A stretch of 64,000 nt of DNA from Bacteroidota bacterium (GTDB taxonomy: Bacteria > Bacteroidota > Bacteroidia > Chitinophagales > Saprospiraceae): the NCBI GenBank assembly GCA_029557915.1, contig JAKQHS010000178.1, forward strand, positions 51,516-115,515. The letters run 5' to 3'. Every line of letters starts with the position of its first letter. The stretch's first letter is position 1. The translations under genes and the position numbers were made by a program. The notes under the pieces were generated by a model that saw nothing but the letters and a program-made list of their open reading frames with translations, ran no database searches and was not told the DNA's origin. Of the stretch, positions 17,617-27,460 are shown one piece after another.

Positions 17617-19800
17617 TTAGTTTTTCTTTTCTTGAATAACGAGGTTGATGTTTGGGGTGCCGAGATTTTCTCCCGGGTGGTCGGGGTCGGCCAATTCGAT
17701 TTCAATATGGTTGTTCTGCCGGGCTTCAAGACGGTTAGCCCCGGCCTCCTTTTCAAAGCGGATCTGATCTACTTTAAAACTGTAAAACGTATTGAAGCTT
17801 CCCCCGATATTAAAATGTTTGACAACGAGGGTATTGCTGCCGTTATCCAGAGGGAGTTCGATAAATCGGACATGGTCGGGCGGGTGCGCGTATCCGGTGG
17901 AATAGAGCTGTTTACCGTTGAGCCAGATCATAAAGGCGTCATCGGTACCCATGGCGCAAATCTTTTTTTCCGGCTGGGAAGCGAGGATGTTGAACAGGTA
18001 GTAGCAGGCAGACATCGGCGGCATGGTCACCTGAAGGAATTTTCCTTCTTCCGATCCCGGTATGGGATTCCAGGGAGTCAGGTCACTGCCCCATCCTTCA
18101 GTGGGGGACATATAAGAGATCAGTGCGGGATGACTGTTCATATCCAGTCCGGGATATGGTCCTTTCAGGTTGGCAATGCTCGGTACCGCATTCGTTGATT
18201 CAGGGGCCTGACGAAAGGTCTTGTATTTGCTCAAGTCCAGGATTTCCTCATGCCCGTTTACCTTCAGTCTGATCCGCTTGTTTTTTTCTTCCTGGGTGTA
18301 GAAAAGCATCATGGAATAGTCTATGTCTTTAGGATTGGAGATATCCCAGCTATACCGTGTAACTGAAGGCGCCGCGGAATAATAATTGGTACCGTCCATC
18401 CCCCAGGAGATGTTCGCGTTGCGGGCATTCAGTTCATATTTTCCAGACGCGTCGGAATAAACCAGCTTTGCAGGGGTGATATCCAACTGGTCTCCCATAT
18501 ACTGAAGCCTTAAAATGGTTGAAGGTTCAAAACGGAGCGGGATCATGCCCAGGTCAATGGTAGTCACTTTGCCTGTCACCGAATAGCTTGCAATTTCTGC
18601 AGGATTGACCAGGGACCAGATCCCAGAAATAGGATTGTTAAGCCCGTAGAGAATCAGGCTCCCTTCATCGGGAATCCGGGTAATATGTATAAATACGTTT
18701 CCGGGCGAATAGGTGAAAACTCCCCAGGGCTTATCACTGATCGGGAAGGGCCTCGTATTGTAAATCGCTTCGCTATGCAGGTTCAGCCATTGACCCATCC
18801 CGAGAATGAGTTCTTTTTCAAAAGGATCGACGGAGCCATCTCCCTTTGGCCCGATATTGATAAGGAAGTTACCCCCTTTGCTTACGACCTGGGTAAGGTC
18901 GGACAGCATTTCCTGGAGCCTTTTGTTGAGGTCCGGTCGTTCCTGCCAGGAGCGGTAGCCCCAGGTTGCTTTATTAATGGACACCGGAGTTTGCCATGGT
19001 TGGTCAAACTTAACTTCCGGGATCTGGTTGTCACCCAGGACGATAAAATCCCCCTGGCCGTTGCCCAGGCGCCCGCTGATCAGGCATTCCGGTTGAAGAT
19101 CCTTGACTACTTTGCGGATTTCCTTGCTCTGCGCGGGGGTGAGGGTCCCCATATCAAACCAGATTTCGCGGAGCGGGCCGTAATGCTGGCAAAGTTCGGT
19201 CACCTGGTTGACGTTAAGCCTATGCAGGGCTTCGGAAATGGAATCCGCATTGTGGCCGGATACCGGCGTGGCGCCCTCTGGTGCGTTCCAGTCGATCAAC
19301 GAGTAATAAACACCGAATCCCAGGCCGATCTTCTTACAGGCCTCCGACATTTCACTTACGAGGTCTCTTTTGAATGGGCTCGCTTTGGTAATGCTGAATT
19401 CCGAGTGCCGGCTGTCAAACATGCAAAATCCATCATGGTGTTTTGCGGTGATGATTACAGACTTCAGTCCGCCGCGATAGGCCAGATTGGCGATGGAATC
19501 CGCATTCCAGGAATCCGGATTGAATTGAGCGGCGGATGCGCGGTATTCCTCCGCCGGGATGGGTGCATGGGCCATGATTTGTTCACTGTAGCCCTTGGTC
19601 ACCGGCTGGCCCTGGTAGACTCCTCCATACATCGAGTACAGACCAAAGTGGACAAACAGGCTCAGTTTATCATTCTTCCATTTGGTGATGGTTTCGTTTT
19701 CCCCTTCGGTAAAGGGTACCAGGGTAGGAATAAAAGCTTCTTTTTTACAAGCAGGCAGGAAGGCCAAAAAGGTCAGGAAAACCGTAAGGTACCGGATCAT
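17617..19800 (-). CDS. GH29 glycoside hydrolase lipoprotein (alpha-L-fucosidase family)
   Basis: Protein of 727 residues from the ATG at 19798-19800, which overlaps the xylB TGA as ATGA. A lipoprotein signal ends in LPAC (Cys18), so the enzyme should be membrane-anchored outside the cytoplasm. The GH29 barrel shows HFGLYS near 51, KHHDGF at 120-125 and the nucleophile Asp216 in REIWFD. The C-terminal half (about 390-727) carries beta-rich accessory domains, including a lectin- or PA14-like stretch around [13 protein letters not shown]. Its position between xylB and xylA suggests xylose- and fucose-containing glycans; the true substrate is not shown by sequence. Confidence 0.88.
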   Translation of the reverse strand: MIRYLTVFLTFLAFLPACKKEAFIPTLVPFTEGENETITKWKNDKLSLFVHFGLYSMYGGVYQGQPVTKGYSEQIMAHAPIPAEEYRASAAQFNPDSWNADSIANLAYRGGLKSVIITAKHHDGFCMFDSRHSEFSITKASPFKRDLVSEMSEACKKIGLGFGVYYSLIDWNAPEGATPVSGHNADSISEALHRLNVNQVTELCQHYGPLREIWFDMGTLTPAQSKEIRKVVKDLQPECLISGRLGNGQGDFIVLGDNQIPEVKFDQPWQTPVSINKATWGYRSWQERPDLNKRLQEMLSDLTQVVSKGGNFLINIGPKGDGSVDPFEKELILGMGQWLNLHSEAIYNTRPFPISDKPWGVFTYSPGNVFIHITRIPDEGSLILYGLNNPISGIWSLVNPAEIASYSVTGKVTTIDLGMIPLRFEPSTILRLQYMGDQLDITPAKLVYSDASGKYELNARNANISWGMDGTNYYSAAPSVTRYSWDISNPKDIDYSMMLFYTQEEKNKRIRLKVNGHEEILDLSKYKTFRQAPESTNAVPSIANLKGPYPGLDMNSHPALISYMSPTEGWGSDLTPWNPIPGSEEGKFLQVTMPPMSACYYLFNILASQPEKKICAMGTDDAFMIWLNGKQLYSTGYAHPPDHVRFIELPLDNGSNTLVVKHFNIGGSFNTFYSFKVDQIRFEKEAGANRLEARQNNHIEIELADPDHPGENLGTPNINLVIQEKKN

Positions 19801-21287
19801 AGGGTGGACAATAAGGTTTTTTCCAATTGATTTTTCCATGTATGGTAAAGTTCGTTTAGGACGGAACCCAAGGCAGGGTCCGGACTGAGTTCTTCTATTC
19901 GATGCAGGGTTTCGAAAGCGGTGGACGGAGTATACACCCCCAGGCCAATGCCGGCTCCGCGTGCAGCACCGGTTGCTCCATCCGTATCGTAAAACTCCAG
20001 AGGCACCTGGAGCAAGCTGCTGAACATTTGACGAAAGACGGGGCTGAGGAATAAATTCGCCTTACCGGCCTTGATCGCCCTTGGGGTCATGCCGTTGGCC
20101 GTCATGATATCCACCCCATAACGGAGTGCATATACAATGCCTTCCTGGATGGCCCTGGCCAGGTGCCCAATTCCATGGCGGTTAAAATCGAGATTCATCA
20201 AATGGCTCTGAACCATCCGGTTGCCTAACATCCGCTCCGCCCCATTGCCAAAAGGATAAAACAACAAGTGGTCCGAACCGGCCGGGACCTGGGCGGCTTG
20301 CTGGTTAAGTTTATCGTAGGTCATGGTGCCCCCCAGGTTTTTTTTCAACCAGGAGTTGGCGATGCCGGTCCCGTTGACACAGAGCAGAATACCAATTCTG
20401 GGATCCGTGGCTGTATGGTTGACATGAGCGAATGCATTGATCCGGGATTGTTCATCCGTGGCCAGTTTCTGTTGGACCCCATATACGACTCCGGAAGTAC
20501 CTGCGGTGGCCGCTATTTCTCCCGGCCGGAGTACGTTGAGGGAAAAGGCATTATTGGGCTGATCTCCTGCCCGGTAACAAACCGGGGTGCCCGGGTGAAG
20601 CCCTGTTTCGGAGGCGGCCTGTGAGCTCAGCCGGCCCTGGATCGCAAAGGTCGGTACCAGGGAAGGGCACCAACTTTCTGGGATCCGGTAGTGCCGGAAT
20701 AAAGGCAGGGCCAGGCTGTCCTGGGCAAAGTCCCAAAACATTCCTTCACTGAGGGCCGGGACCGTGGTGTTGATTTCCCCCGTAAGTTTAAAATTGATAA
20801 AATCGCCGGGAAGCAGGAAGGCATGCACCTGTTCAGCGAGGGAGGGTTCATTTTCAATGACCCACCTGAGTTTGGAGGCTGTGAAATTACCCGGTGAATT
20901 CAAAAGGTGGCCGAGGCAATAGGAGGTTCCAAGATCCTTAAAAGCGGCATCGCCGATCGGTACGCTGCGACTGTCGCACCAGATTATGGATGGCCTTAGG
21001 ACCTGCCCTTTATGATCGATTAATACCAGGCCGTGCATCTGATAACTGATGCCGATGGCGGATATATCCCGCCCGGGTATGCCCGTCTGGACCAGGATTT
21101 TCCGGACCAGGGCTTTTATATGATCCCACCATACCTCCGGTTCCTGTTCGGCCCATCCGGGGTGGAGTGACCGCATGGGCATCTCTTGGTCCGGCACGGA
21201 TGCCGTTGCCAGGGCCCGCTGGGACGATAGTTCGATCAGCGAGGCTTTGATAAAAGAACTGCCCAAATCAATACCGAGGATATACAT
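19797..21287 (-). CDS. xylB: Xylulokinase, FGGY family
   Basis: Phosphorylates D-xylulose. The start at 21285-21287 (MYILGIDLGSSFIKASL) gives 496 residues; a start at 21353 would add a non-homologous extension. The N-terminal actin-like phosphate loop is DLGSS, WAEQEPEVWW matches xylulokinases, and the second domain carries GTSGVVYGV and DGATGAARGAG. It is the first gene of xylB-GH29-xylA. A TATTTTTG box on the minus strand at 21300-21307 is 12 bases upstream. Fuculokinase is an alternative for the family, but the linked xylA argues for xylulose. Confidence 0.92.
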   Translation of the reverse strand: MYILGIDLGSSFIKASLIELSSQRALATASVPDQEMPMRSLHPGWAEQEPEVWWDHIKALVRKILVQTGIPGRDISAIGISYQMHGLVLIDHKGQVLRPSIIWCDSRSVPIGDAAFKDLGTSYCLGHLLNSPGNFTASKLRWVIENEPSLAEQVHAFLLPGDFINFKLTGEINTTVPALSEGMFWDFAQDSLALPLFRHYRIPESWCPSLVPTFAIQGRLSSQAASETGLHPGTPVCYRAGDQPNNAFSLNVLRPGEIAATAGTSGVVYGVQQKLATDEQSRINAFAHVNHTATDPRIGILLCVNGTGIANSWLKKNLGGTMTYDKLNQQAAQVPAGSDHLLFYPFGNGAERMLGNRMVQSHLMNLDFNRHGIGHLARAIQEGIVYALRYGVDIMTANGMTPRAIKAGKANLFLSPVFRQMFSSLLQVPLEFYDTDGATGAARGAGIGLGVYTPSTAFETLHRIEELSPDPALGSVLNELYHTWKNQLEKTLLSTL

Positions 21288-21394
21288 AAAATCAGGGCTC
21301 AAAAATAACAACATAATGCCGATCCGCTCCATAAATACCCTGCCTGATCCCACCGTTTCAATCGAATAGGCTTAATTTCACCATTGATTGAACC

Positions 21395-22321
21395 ATGGAT
21401 AGTCAGGATGAACGTTTGGATGTCCGGGTGGTGTTTGCTTTTGCTGCCGTGTACATCATCTGGGGATCCACTTATCTGGGTATTTATTTTGCCATCCTGA
21501 CCTGGCCTCCCATGATCCTTGGGGCCGCCCGATTTATCATCATGGGAGTACTGATGTATTCCTATATCCATTTTGTAAAGAAGGAGAGGCTGGACCTGCC
21601 CTTGTTCCGTTTTGGACTGATATCCGGATTTCTGATGTTTTTTATCGGCAACGGGGCAGTCATTCTTGCTGAAAAGCAACTGCCCTCCGGTCTGGTATCC
21701 ATTATCGCCGGGACCGTCCCGTTTTGGTTGTTGCTGCTGGATAAAAGGTCCGGTGCCGCCCGGTTCAGGAACATGCTTACCTGGCTGGGCCTGATCCTTG
21801 GTTTTGCCGGGGTCATCCTGCTTTTTACCGGCAGGCTGGAGTCGGTACGCATGGATTCGGGAATGATCTGGAGTTACCTCATCCTGATCGTGGGCACCCT
21901 GGGCTGGACCACCGGGACGCTTTATTCGAAATACCATGAAGTGAAAGGATCGGTGCTTGCCAAGGTCAGCGTGCAGGTCCTGTGCGCAGGTTTCCTCTTT
22001 TTACTGGCCGCCTGGATCAAAGGGGAATTCAGGGGTTTCAGCCTGTCTCAGGTGAGCGATACTTCCTGGATCGCCCTTTGGTACCTGATCTTTTTCGGAT
22101 CCATGATCGGTTATTTCTGTTATATGTGGTTATTGAACAGGGTTTCACCCCATGCGGTGGGCACTTACGCCTATGTAAATCCGGTGGTAGCCGTCATCCT
22201 GGGAAATGTACTGGCAGGGGAAATTTTATCAAGCCGGGAATTCATCGCCCTGTTCTTGATCACCGGGGGATTATTGATTTTGTACCTGAGCAAGAAGCCT
22301 TGGGCTCCCAGATTCAGATGA
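21395..22321 (+). CDS. EamA/DMT family transporter
   Basis: Protein of 308 residues with about ten hydrophobic helices in two repeats, each an EamA domain. Typical segments are AAVYIIWGSTYLGIYFA near residue 12, and MIGYFCYMWLLNRVSPHAV with AYVNPVVAVILG in the second half. DMT proteins mostly export metabolites; the substrate is unknown. It is divergent from xylB and its last 8 bases overlap the end of the convergent GH29 gene. Confidence 0.9.
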   Translation: MDSQDERLDVRVVFAFAAVYIIWGSTYLGIYFAILTWPPMILGAARFIIMGVLMYSYIHFVKKERLDLPLFRFGLISGFLMFFIGNGAVILAEKQLPSGLVSIIAGTVPFWLLLLDKRSGAARFRNMLTWLGLILGFAGVILLFTGRLESVRMDSGMIWSYLILIVGTLGWTTGTLYSKYHEVKGSVLAKVSVQVLCAGFLFLLAAWIKGEFRGFSLSQVSDTSWIALWYLIFFGSMIGYFCYMWLLNRVSPHAVGTYAYVNPVVAVILGNVLAGEILSSREFIALFLITGGLLILYLSKKPWAPRFR

Positions 22322-24527
22322 TTTCAATTTCGCTGACGAACAGGAACCCGTTGACCGGATCGTCGTCGGCGGGCAGCCGATTACTGACCACGATTTTTAC
22401 AAAACGCAGCCTGCGGTCAATCCGCGGAACGGCCCAGGTCACCAGGCCGTCTTCCGGGTGCGCTTCAAAGTTTTCCACTTTGGTTTTGATCAATTGGAAA
22501 TTTTCACCGTCCCCGGAGCCGTAAATGCTTACCTGGAGTGGTGGAAAAATTCCTTTTTTTACCAGGGAGAGGGAATGAATAAGAATGGAGTTGACCGGTC
22601 TTGACTGCCCGAGGTCAAATATGGTCTCGAGGTCCTGGTTTTCATAACCCAGCCATTTTTTTGATTTAAAATCGAGGTCCCCTTTGAGGCCGTCGCAAAG
22701 CACCAGGGCGCCTTCACTCATATACTGGGGCGAAGGGGTGGTCAACAGCCGGGCTTTGTATTTTGCTTTTGAATAAACTTCATCACGAATAAAACCGGAC
22801 AGGCCGTCGGGGTTGATGGCTATGGCCAGGATAGGGGAGCTGTGGTTCAGTTTTACCGGACCGGTATAAAGGTTTGAAGCCACTGAGGGCAGGCTGTAGT
22901 TTTGGGAATAATAGATATTGGCTTCGGGATCATTGGTGGACATGGTGACCACCAGGCTGTCTTCGAAGGGTTTGCCCGGCGGGGTCAGGGTGACTTCCGG
23001 CATGTTTTGATAAAAACCGATTTCAGAAATATTGACAGTGTTGCGGAAATCCGTGAAAATGATTCTCGCTTTTTGGGTCCTCACCCAGGGAAAACGCAGG
23101 AGGCGGGTATAGCCTACCGTGGTCCCGCTGGCTTTTTTTATCCACTGGCCATCCTCCAGGATTTCAAGTTGAAACCCGGCCACCCGCTGGCCTAACTCAA
23201 TCTGTTCACAGATCTTCAGGATATTGAACCAGACCGGTTTTTGCCATTCAAAGGAAATAAAAGGCGCGGCATTGCCTTCATCCGGGCTCCAGTACGTATC
23301 CCGGTGGCCGTCGTTGGTATTTTTGGGCAGGTGACTGATGGTGAAATCATTATCATCCGCGCGGGCGGCCCGGGCCAGGTCATTGGAAAAGATCTGCCTG
23401 AGGCTGTTGCTGAACACTTTCAGGATGGTGGCATCTTTTTCAGGAATGAGACCCTGTCTGTCCGGGGGGATGTTCAATAAAAGGACGCTGTTTTTCCCTA
23501 CCGAATTAAAATAGATGTCCAGCAGTTTTTCGGGTGATTTCACGAGTCGGTCCTCCGAAGCATGATAGAACCATCCCGGCCGGATGGAAACATCCACTTC
23601 GGAAGGATACCATTTCATCGCACCGGCAACACCCAATTGTTCCAGGTTGGCTATTTCTTCACGGGTTTCATCGAGGACGGGCTTTACCATATTGTCGTGG
23701 AGATCGTCCGCGGTGACCGGGATGGAATCCTGAATGGGAATCACGCTCCACTCCGTCTCCCGGCCGTAGCCGGATTCGGTGCCCACCCACCGGACGTCGG
23801 GGCCCATAATGGCAATGACGGCCTGAGGTTGAAGTTCCCTGACCAGCCTAAAATATCCCTGCCAGTCGTACACCTGTTTTTTACCGTTTGGCCCTTCCCC
23901 GACGGCGCCGTCAAACCAGACTTCATCCACGGGGCCATAGTTGGTCAGCAATTCACGCAGTTGTCTTTTGTAATAATCGTTGTAGGCTTCAGATCCGTAA
24001 GTCGGCTCATGCCTGTCCCAGGGAGAGAGGTATAAACCCAACTTCATATTCTGTCTGACGCAGGCATCGGCCAGTTCCTTGACCACATCACCCTGTCCGT
24101 TTTTCCAAAGGCTGTTTTTTACAGAATGGCTGGTGAATGCGCTTGGCCAGAGGCAAAAACCGTCATGGTGTTTTGCGGTGAGGATCACGAGACGGAACCC
24201 CGCTTCTTTCAAAACGGAGACCCATTGATTTGCATCCAGGTTGGTGGGAAGGAAAATCTTCGGGTCTTCCTGGCCGTCCCCCCACTCGTTGTCCGTAAAC
24301 GTATTCACCCCGAAATGAAGGAAAGCGGTCATCTCCAGCTTTTGCCATTCCAGTTGACGGGGGGTGGGAATTACGTGCGCGGCCTTAAATAAGATATCCC
24401 CATGGTCGTCTGTGGAATCAATCAGGATTAAGTTGGCAAACCGGGTCTCCTCATTCCCAAAACGGCAGGCCGAAAGGACGAGCAGGAAAAACAGGAATAA
24501 AATTGAATTTTTGAGCAGGCCGTACAT
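22314..24527 (-). CDS. Second GH29 lipoprotein, with discoidin-like and chitobiase-type domains
   Basis: Protein of 737 residues. The lipoprotein signal ends LSAC (Cys21). The GH29 barrel has HFG at 71-73, KHHDGF at 119-124 and the nucleophile Asp206 in DEVWFD. After about residue 390 come an F5/8-type carbohydrate-binding domain, a chitobiase-type segment (VTMSTNDPEANIYYS, NPDGLSG) and another discoidin-like domain at the C-terminus. It is of a different GH29 subgroup from the enzyme at 17617. It overlaps the convergent transporter gene by 8 bases. Confidence 0.88.
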   Translation of the reverse strand: MYGLLKNSILFLFFLLVLSACRFGNEETRFANLILIDSTDDHGDILFKAAHVIPTPRQLEWQKLEMTAFLHFGVNTFTDNEWGDGQEDPKIFLPTNLDANQWVSVLKEAGFRLVILTAKHHDGFCLWPSAFTSHSVKNSLWKNGQGDVVKELADACVRQNMKLGLYLSPWDRHEPTYGSEAYNDYYKRQLRELLTNYGPVDEVWFDGAVGEGPNGKKQVYDWQGYFRLVRELQPQAVIAIMGPDVRWVGTESGYGRETEWSVIPIQDSIPVTADDLHDNMVKPVLDETREEIANLEQLGVAGAMKWYPSEVDVSIRPGWFYHASEDRLVKSPEKLLDIYFNSVGKNSVLLLNIPPDRQGLIPEKDATILKVFSNSLRQIFSNDLARAARADDNDFTISHLPKNTNDGHRDTYWSPDEGNAAPFISFEWQKPVWFNILKICEQIELGQRVAGFQLEILEDGQWIKKASGTTVGYTRLLRFPWVRTQKARIIFTDFRNTVNISEIGFYQNMPEVTLTPPGKPFEDSLVVTMSTNDPEANIYYSQNYSLPSVASNLYTGPVKLNHSSPILAIAINPDGLSGFIRDEVYSKAKYKARLLTTPSPQYMSEGALVLCDGLKGDLDFKSKKWLGYENQDLETIFDLGQSRPVNSILIHSLSLVKKGIFPPLQVSIYGSGDGENFQLIKTKVENFEAHPEDGLVTWAVPRIDRRLRFVKIVVSNRLPADDDPVNGFLFVSEIEII

Positions 24528-24579
24528 GAGTCTGTCTCAAAAGTAGGAAATTAAACAGGTTCAGACAGTCCGGACCCCC

Positions 24580-25632
24580 TTATCTGAGTTCTGCATTTAT
24601 CGTTTGGAGCACGGAATTTCCGGGACAGAGTTCGTAATATTCCAGGGCATTGAGTGGCGTGTCCACGGTATTCAGGATATCGTGCAGATTTTTGCGTTCC
24701 GCCTCGTAATACAACAAGCCGGTTACCACTTCCTGGTTCATCCGCGAACGGTGGATTTTGGTAAGGGAAGAAATCCGGTCCGTGGGGTCCCAGTCCAGGG
24801 CCAGTTTATTGATCTGGAGATAGGTGCCGTCATGCATGGTGATGCGCCCGGACTCCCCGCTGGCAATGTCCGAGGTGATTTCTTCGGCAAGGGGGACAAA
24901 ATCAAGCTCGGCAACGGTCTCGAGATGGTCCCGGACATAATCATAGGATTTGGTCGAGCCTTTGTTGTTGTTGAAGGTGACACAGGGGGAAATGACATCG
25001 ATAAAGGCAAAACCCGGAAAAGAGACGGCGGCTTTGATCAGGGGGATCAATTGCTCCTTATCCCCGGAGAAGCTCCGGGCGACAAAACTGGCACCCAATT
25101 CGAGGGCCATTCCGGCCATGTCGATGGTTTCAAACAAATTGGTATGCCCTGATTTGTTGATGCTTCCGGGATCGGCCGTAGCCGAATCCTGGCCCTTGGT
25201 GAGCCCGTAACAACCGTTGTTCATGACGATGTACACCATATTGAGATTGCGCCGGATGGCATGCACAAACTGGCCCATGCCGATGGAAGCGGAGTCCCCA
25301 TCCCCCGAAACACCCAGGTAGATGAGGTCTTTGTTGGCCAGGTAAGCGCCGGTGGCCACGGAAGGCATCCGGCCATGCACGGAATTAAAGCCATGGCTGT
25401 TGCCCAGGAAATAAGTCGGTGTTTTGGAACTGCATCCTATACCGGAGAGTTTTGCAACCCGGTGCGGCGGAATGGACAATTCAAATATGCCTTGCACGAT
25501 GGCCGCGCTGATGGAATCATGTCCACAGCCGGCACAAAGGGTGGACAAGGCCCCTTCGTATTCTTTCCGGGTATATCCGAGTTTGTTTTTGGCAGCCTCA
25601 GGATGCCGAAAAGCTGGTTTTACGTAAGTCAT
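24580..25632 (-). CDS. korB: 2-oxoacid:ferredoxin oxidoreductase, beta subunit
   Basis: Thiamine-pyrophosphate-binding subunit of 350 residues. CAGCGHDS near residue 35 holds an Fe-S/TPP motif, and GDGDSASIGMGQF with the following Asn residues is the TPP-Mg site. It pairs with the alpha subunit encoded just upstream, whose end overlaps this start by 35 bases. The likely reaction is oxidative decarboxylation of 2-oxoglutarate with reduction of ferredoxin; pyruvate is possible. Confidence 0.93.
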   Translation of the reverse strand: MTYVKPAFRHPEAAKNKLGYTRKEYEGALSTLCAGCGHDSISAAIVQGIFELSIPPHRVAKLSGIGCSSKTPTYFLGNSHGFNSVHGRMPSVATGAYLANKDLIYLGVSGDGDSASIGMGQFVHAIRRNLNMVYIVMNNGCYGLTKGQDSATADPGSINKSGHTNLFETIDMAGMALELGASFVARSFSGDKEQLIPLIKAAVSFPGFAFIDVISPCVTFNNNKGSTKSYDYVRDHLETVAELDFVPLAEEITSDIASGESGRITMHDGTYLQINKLALDWDPTDRISSLTKIHRSRMNQEVVTGLLYYEAERKNLHDILNTVDTPLNALEYYELCPGNSVLQTINAELR

Positions 25633-27460
25633 GTTGATCGGTTAAGGTGGTTGAAGCATACCCGATGTGTTCCATGATTTTGTCATGGATCAGCATTCCG
25701 GTGATGGGGAGACCATCGTAATTAAGTACCGGGATCAGCCGGGCAGGGTCTACATCCAGTTCATTGATAAGGAGGGTTCTCATTTGGGCATCGCGGTTTT
25801 GCTCGACTACAAATATTTTCTGGTGGTCCTGGATAAAATCGGCAATGGAAGGATGGAAAGGGAAGGCCCGGATCCGGCCCAGATCGAGATGGATTCCCTT
25901 CTCTTCGAGCAGGTCGGCCGCTTCCAGGGATGAACTCTCCGAGGTCCCGAAATAAAGCATGCCCATTTTATTTTCCTGTTCCTGATTCTGCCATTCAGGA
26001 GCCGGCAGGTAATTTTTAATAGTGTCCCATTTCTTCAGAAGCCGGTCCATATTCCGCACATAAGGCTCTGATTCTTCGGTGTACCGGGCCATTTCGTCCC
26101 TGGAAGTACCGCGGGTAAAAAAACTGCCCTTGGTGGGATGGGTTCCCGGGATGGTCCGGTAGGGAATTCCGTCTCCATCCACATCCAGGTACCGGCCGAA
26201 TTCTTTGATCTCATCGAGTTGGGCGGCATTCAGCACCTTGCCTCTTTTATAATTTCTGCGGTCGTCCCAAACCAGGGGCTGACTGCTGTGTTCGTTCATG
26301 CCGAGGTCGAGATCGCTCATGAGGATGATCGGAGTCTGCAACTGTTCGGCCAAGTCAAAGGCCTCTGCGGTCATTTCAAAACATTCCCTGGGGGTGCTCG
26401 GGAAGAGCAGGGGGTGCTTGGTGTCCCCATGTGAGGCATAGGCACAGGCGAGGATATCGGATTGCTGGGTTCGGGTGGGCATGCCGGTCGATGGGCCACC
26501 CCGCTGGACGTCGATCAGTACGAGGGGGATCTCTGCAAAATAGGCCAGTCCCAGGAATTCACTCATCAAGGAAATACCCGGCCCGCTGGTGGCCGTAAAT
26601 CCGCGGGCTCCGTTCCAATTTGCCCCGATGGCTATCCCTATGGCCGCCAATTCATCTTCAGCCTGTACGAAGGCAAATTTTTTCTTGCCGGTTTTAGGGT
26701 CCAGGCGGTAGGAGGAAGCATATTCGTCAAAGGCCGACATCAGGGAGGTCGACGGGGTGATGGGATACCAGGCCGCGACGGTAGCTCCTCCATAGAGGGC
26801 GCCCAGGGCACAGGCACTGTTGCCATCGATCATGATCAGGTCTTTGTTTAGGTCGCGTCGTTCAATCCTGAATTTGGACGGAAGTTCAAAATGATCAATC
26901 AGGTATTGCCGGCCCAGGTGCAGGGCCTTTACATTGGGGGTGATCAGTTTTTCCTTACCCTTAAACTGGTCCGACACCATTTGTTCAAGGACCGCCATTT
27001 CCATATCCAGCAGGGTAGCCACGGCTCCCACATAGACCATGTTTTTAAACAGGAGGCGCTGTCTCGGGTCGGCGTAATTCTGGGCGCAGATTTCGGTCAT
27101 CGGGATCCCGATATTGTTCACTTCGTCCCGGAGCAAACCCTTCGGCATGGGTTTGGTATTGTCATAGATGAAATACCCTCCGGCCGAAACGCTGGCAATG
27201 TCCTTGGCCAGGCTCTGCGGATTGATGCTGACCATGATATCTATTCCGTTTCTCCGTCCGAGATGGCCTTTTTCATTGACCCGGATCTCATACCAGGTGG
27301 GCAGGCCCTGGATGTTGGAGGGGAAGATGTTTTTAGGTGAAACAGGCACCCCCATCCGGAAAATAGCTTTTGCAAATAGGTTGTTTGCACTGGCCGATCC
27401 GGTGCCGTTGACATTGGCAAACCGGATGACGCAGTCGTTTATTTTTTCTATACGTGACAT
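25598..27460 (-). CDS. korA: 2-oxoacid:ferredoxin oxidoreductase, alpha subunit (gamma-alpha fusion)
   Basis: Protein of 620 residues joining the gamma domain (residues 1-190, starting FANVNGTGSASANNLFAKA) to the alpha pyrimidine-binding domain (from about 205, NSACALGALYGGATVAAWYP) and a C-terminal transketolase-like domain. This is the two-subunit KorAB form. Its first 13 bases overlap the preceding oxidoreductase gene and its last 35 overlap korB, so the three are translationally coupled. Confidence 0.93.
   Translation of the reverse strand: MSRIEKINDCVIRFANVNGTGSASANNLFAKAIFRMGVPVSPKNIFPSNIQGLPTWYEIRVNEKGHLGRRNGIDIMVSINPQSLAKDIASVSAGGYFIYDNTKPMPKGLLRDEVNNIGIPMTEICAQNYADPRQRLLFKNMVYVGAVATLLDMEMAVLEQMVSDQFKGKEKLITPNVKALHLGRQYLIDHFELPSKFRIERRDLNKDLIMIDGNSACALGALYGGATVAAWYPITPSTSLMSAFDEYASSYRLDPKTGKKKFAFVQAEDELAAIGIAIGANWNGARGFTATSGPGISLMSEFLGLAYFAEIPLVLIDVQRGGPSTGMPTRTQQSDILACAYASHGDTKHPLLFPSTPRECFEMTAEAFDLAEQLQTPIILMSDLDLGMNEHSSQPLVWDDRRNYKRGKVLNAAQLDEIKEFGRYLDVDGDGIPYRTIPGTHPTKGSFFTRGTSRDEMARYTEESEPYVRNMDRLLKKWDTIKNYLPAPEWQNQEQENKMGMLYFGTSESSSLEAADLLEEKGIHLDLGRIRAFPFHPSIADFIQDHQKIFVVEQNRDAQMRTLLINELDVDPARLIPVLNYDGLPITGMLIHDKIMEHIGYASTTLTDQHDLRKTSFSAS

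Noticed and set aside
18685..19830. A 381-residue plus-strand frame opposite the GH29 gene
   Set aside because: Antisense shadow of a gene with clear catalytic motifs; no recognisable domain.
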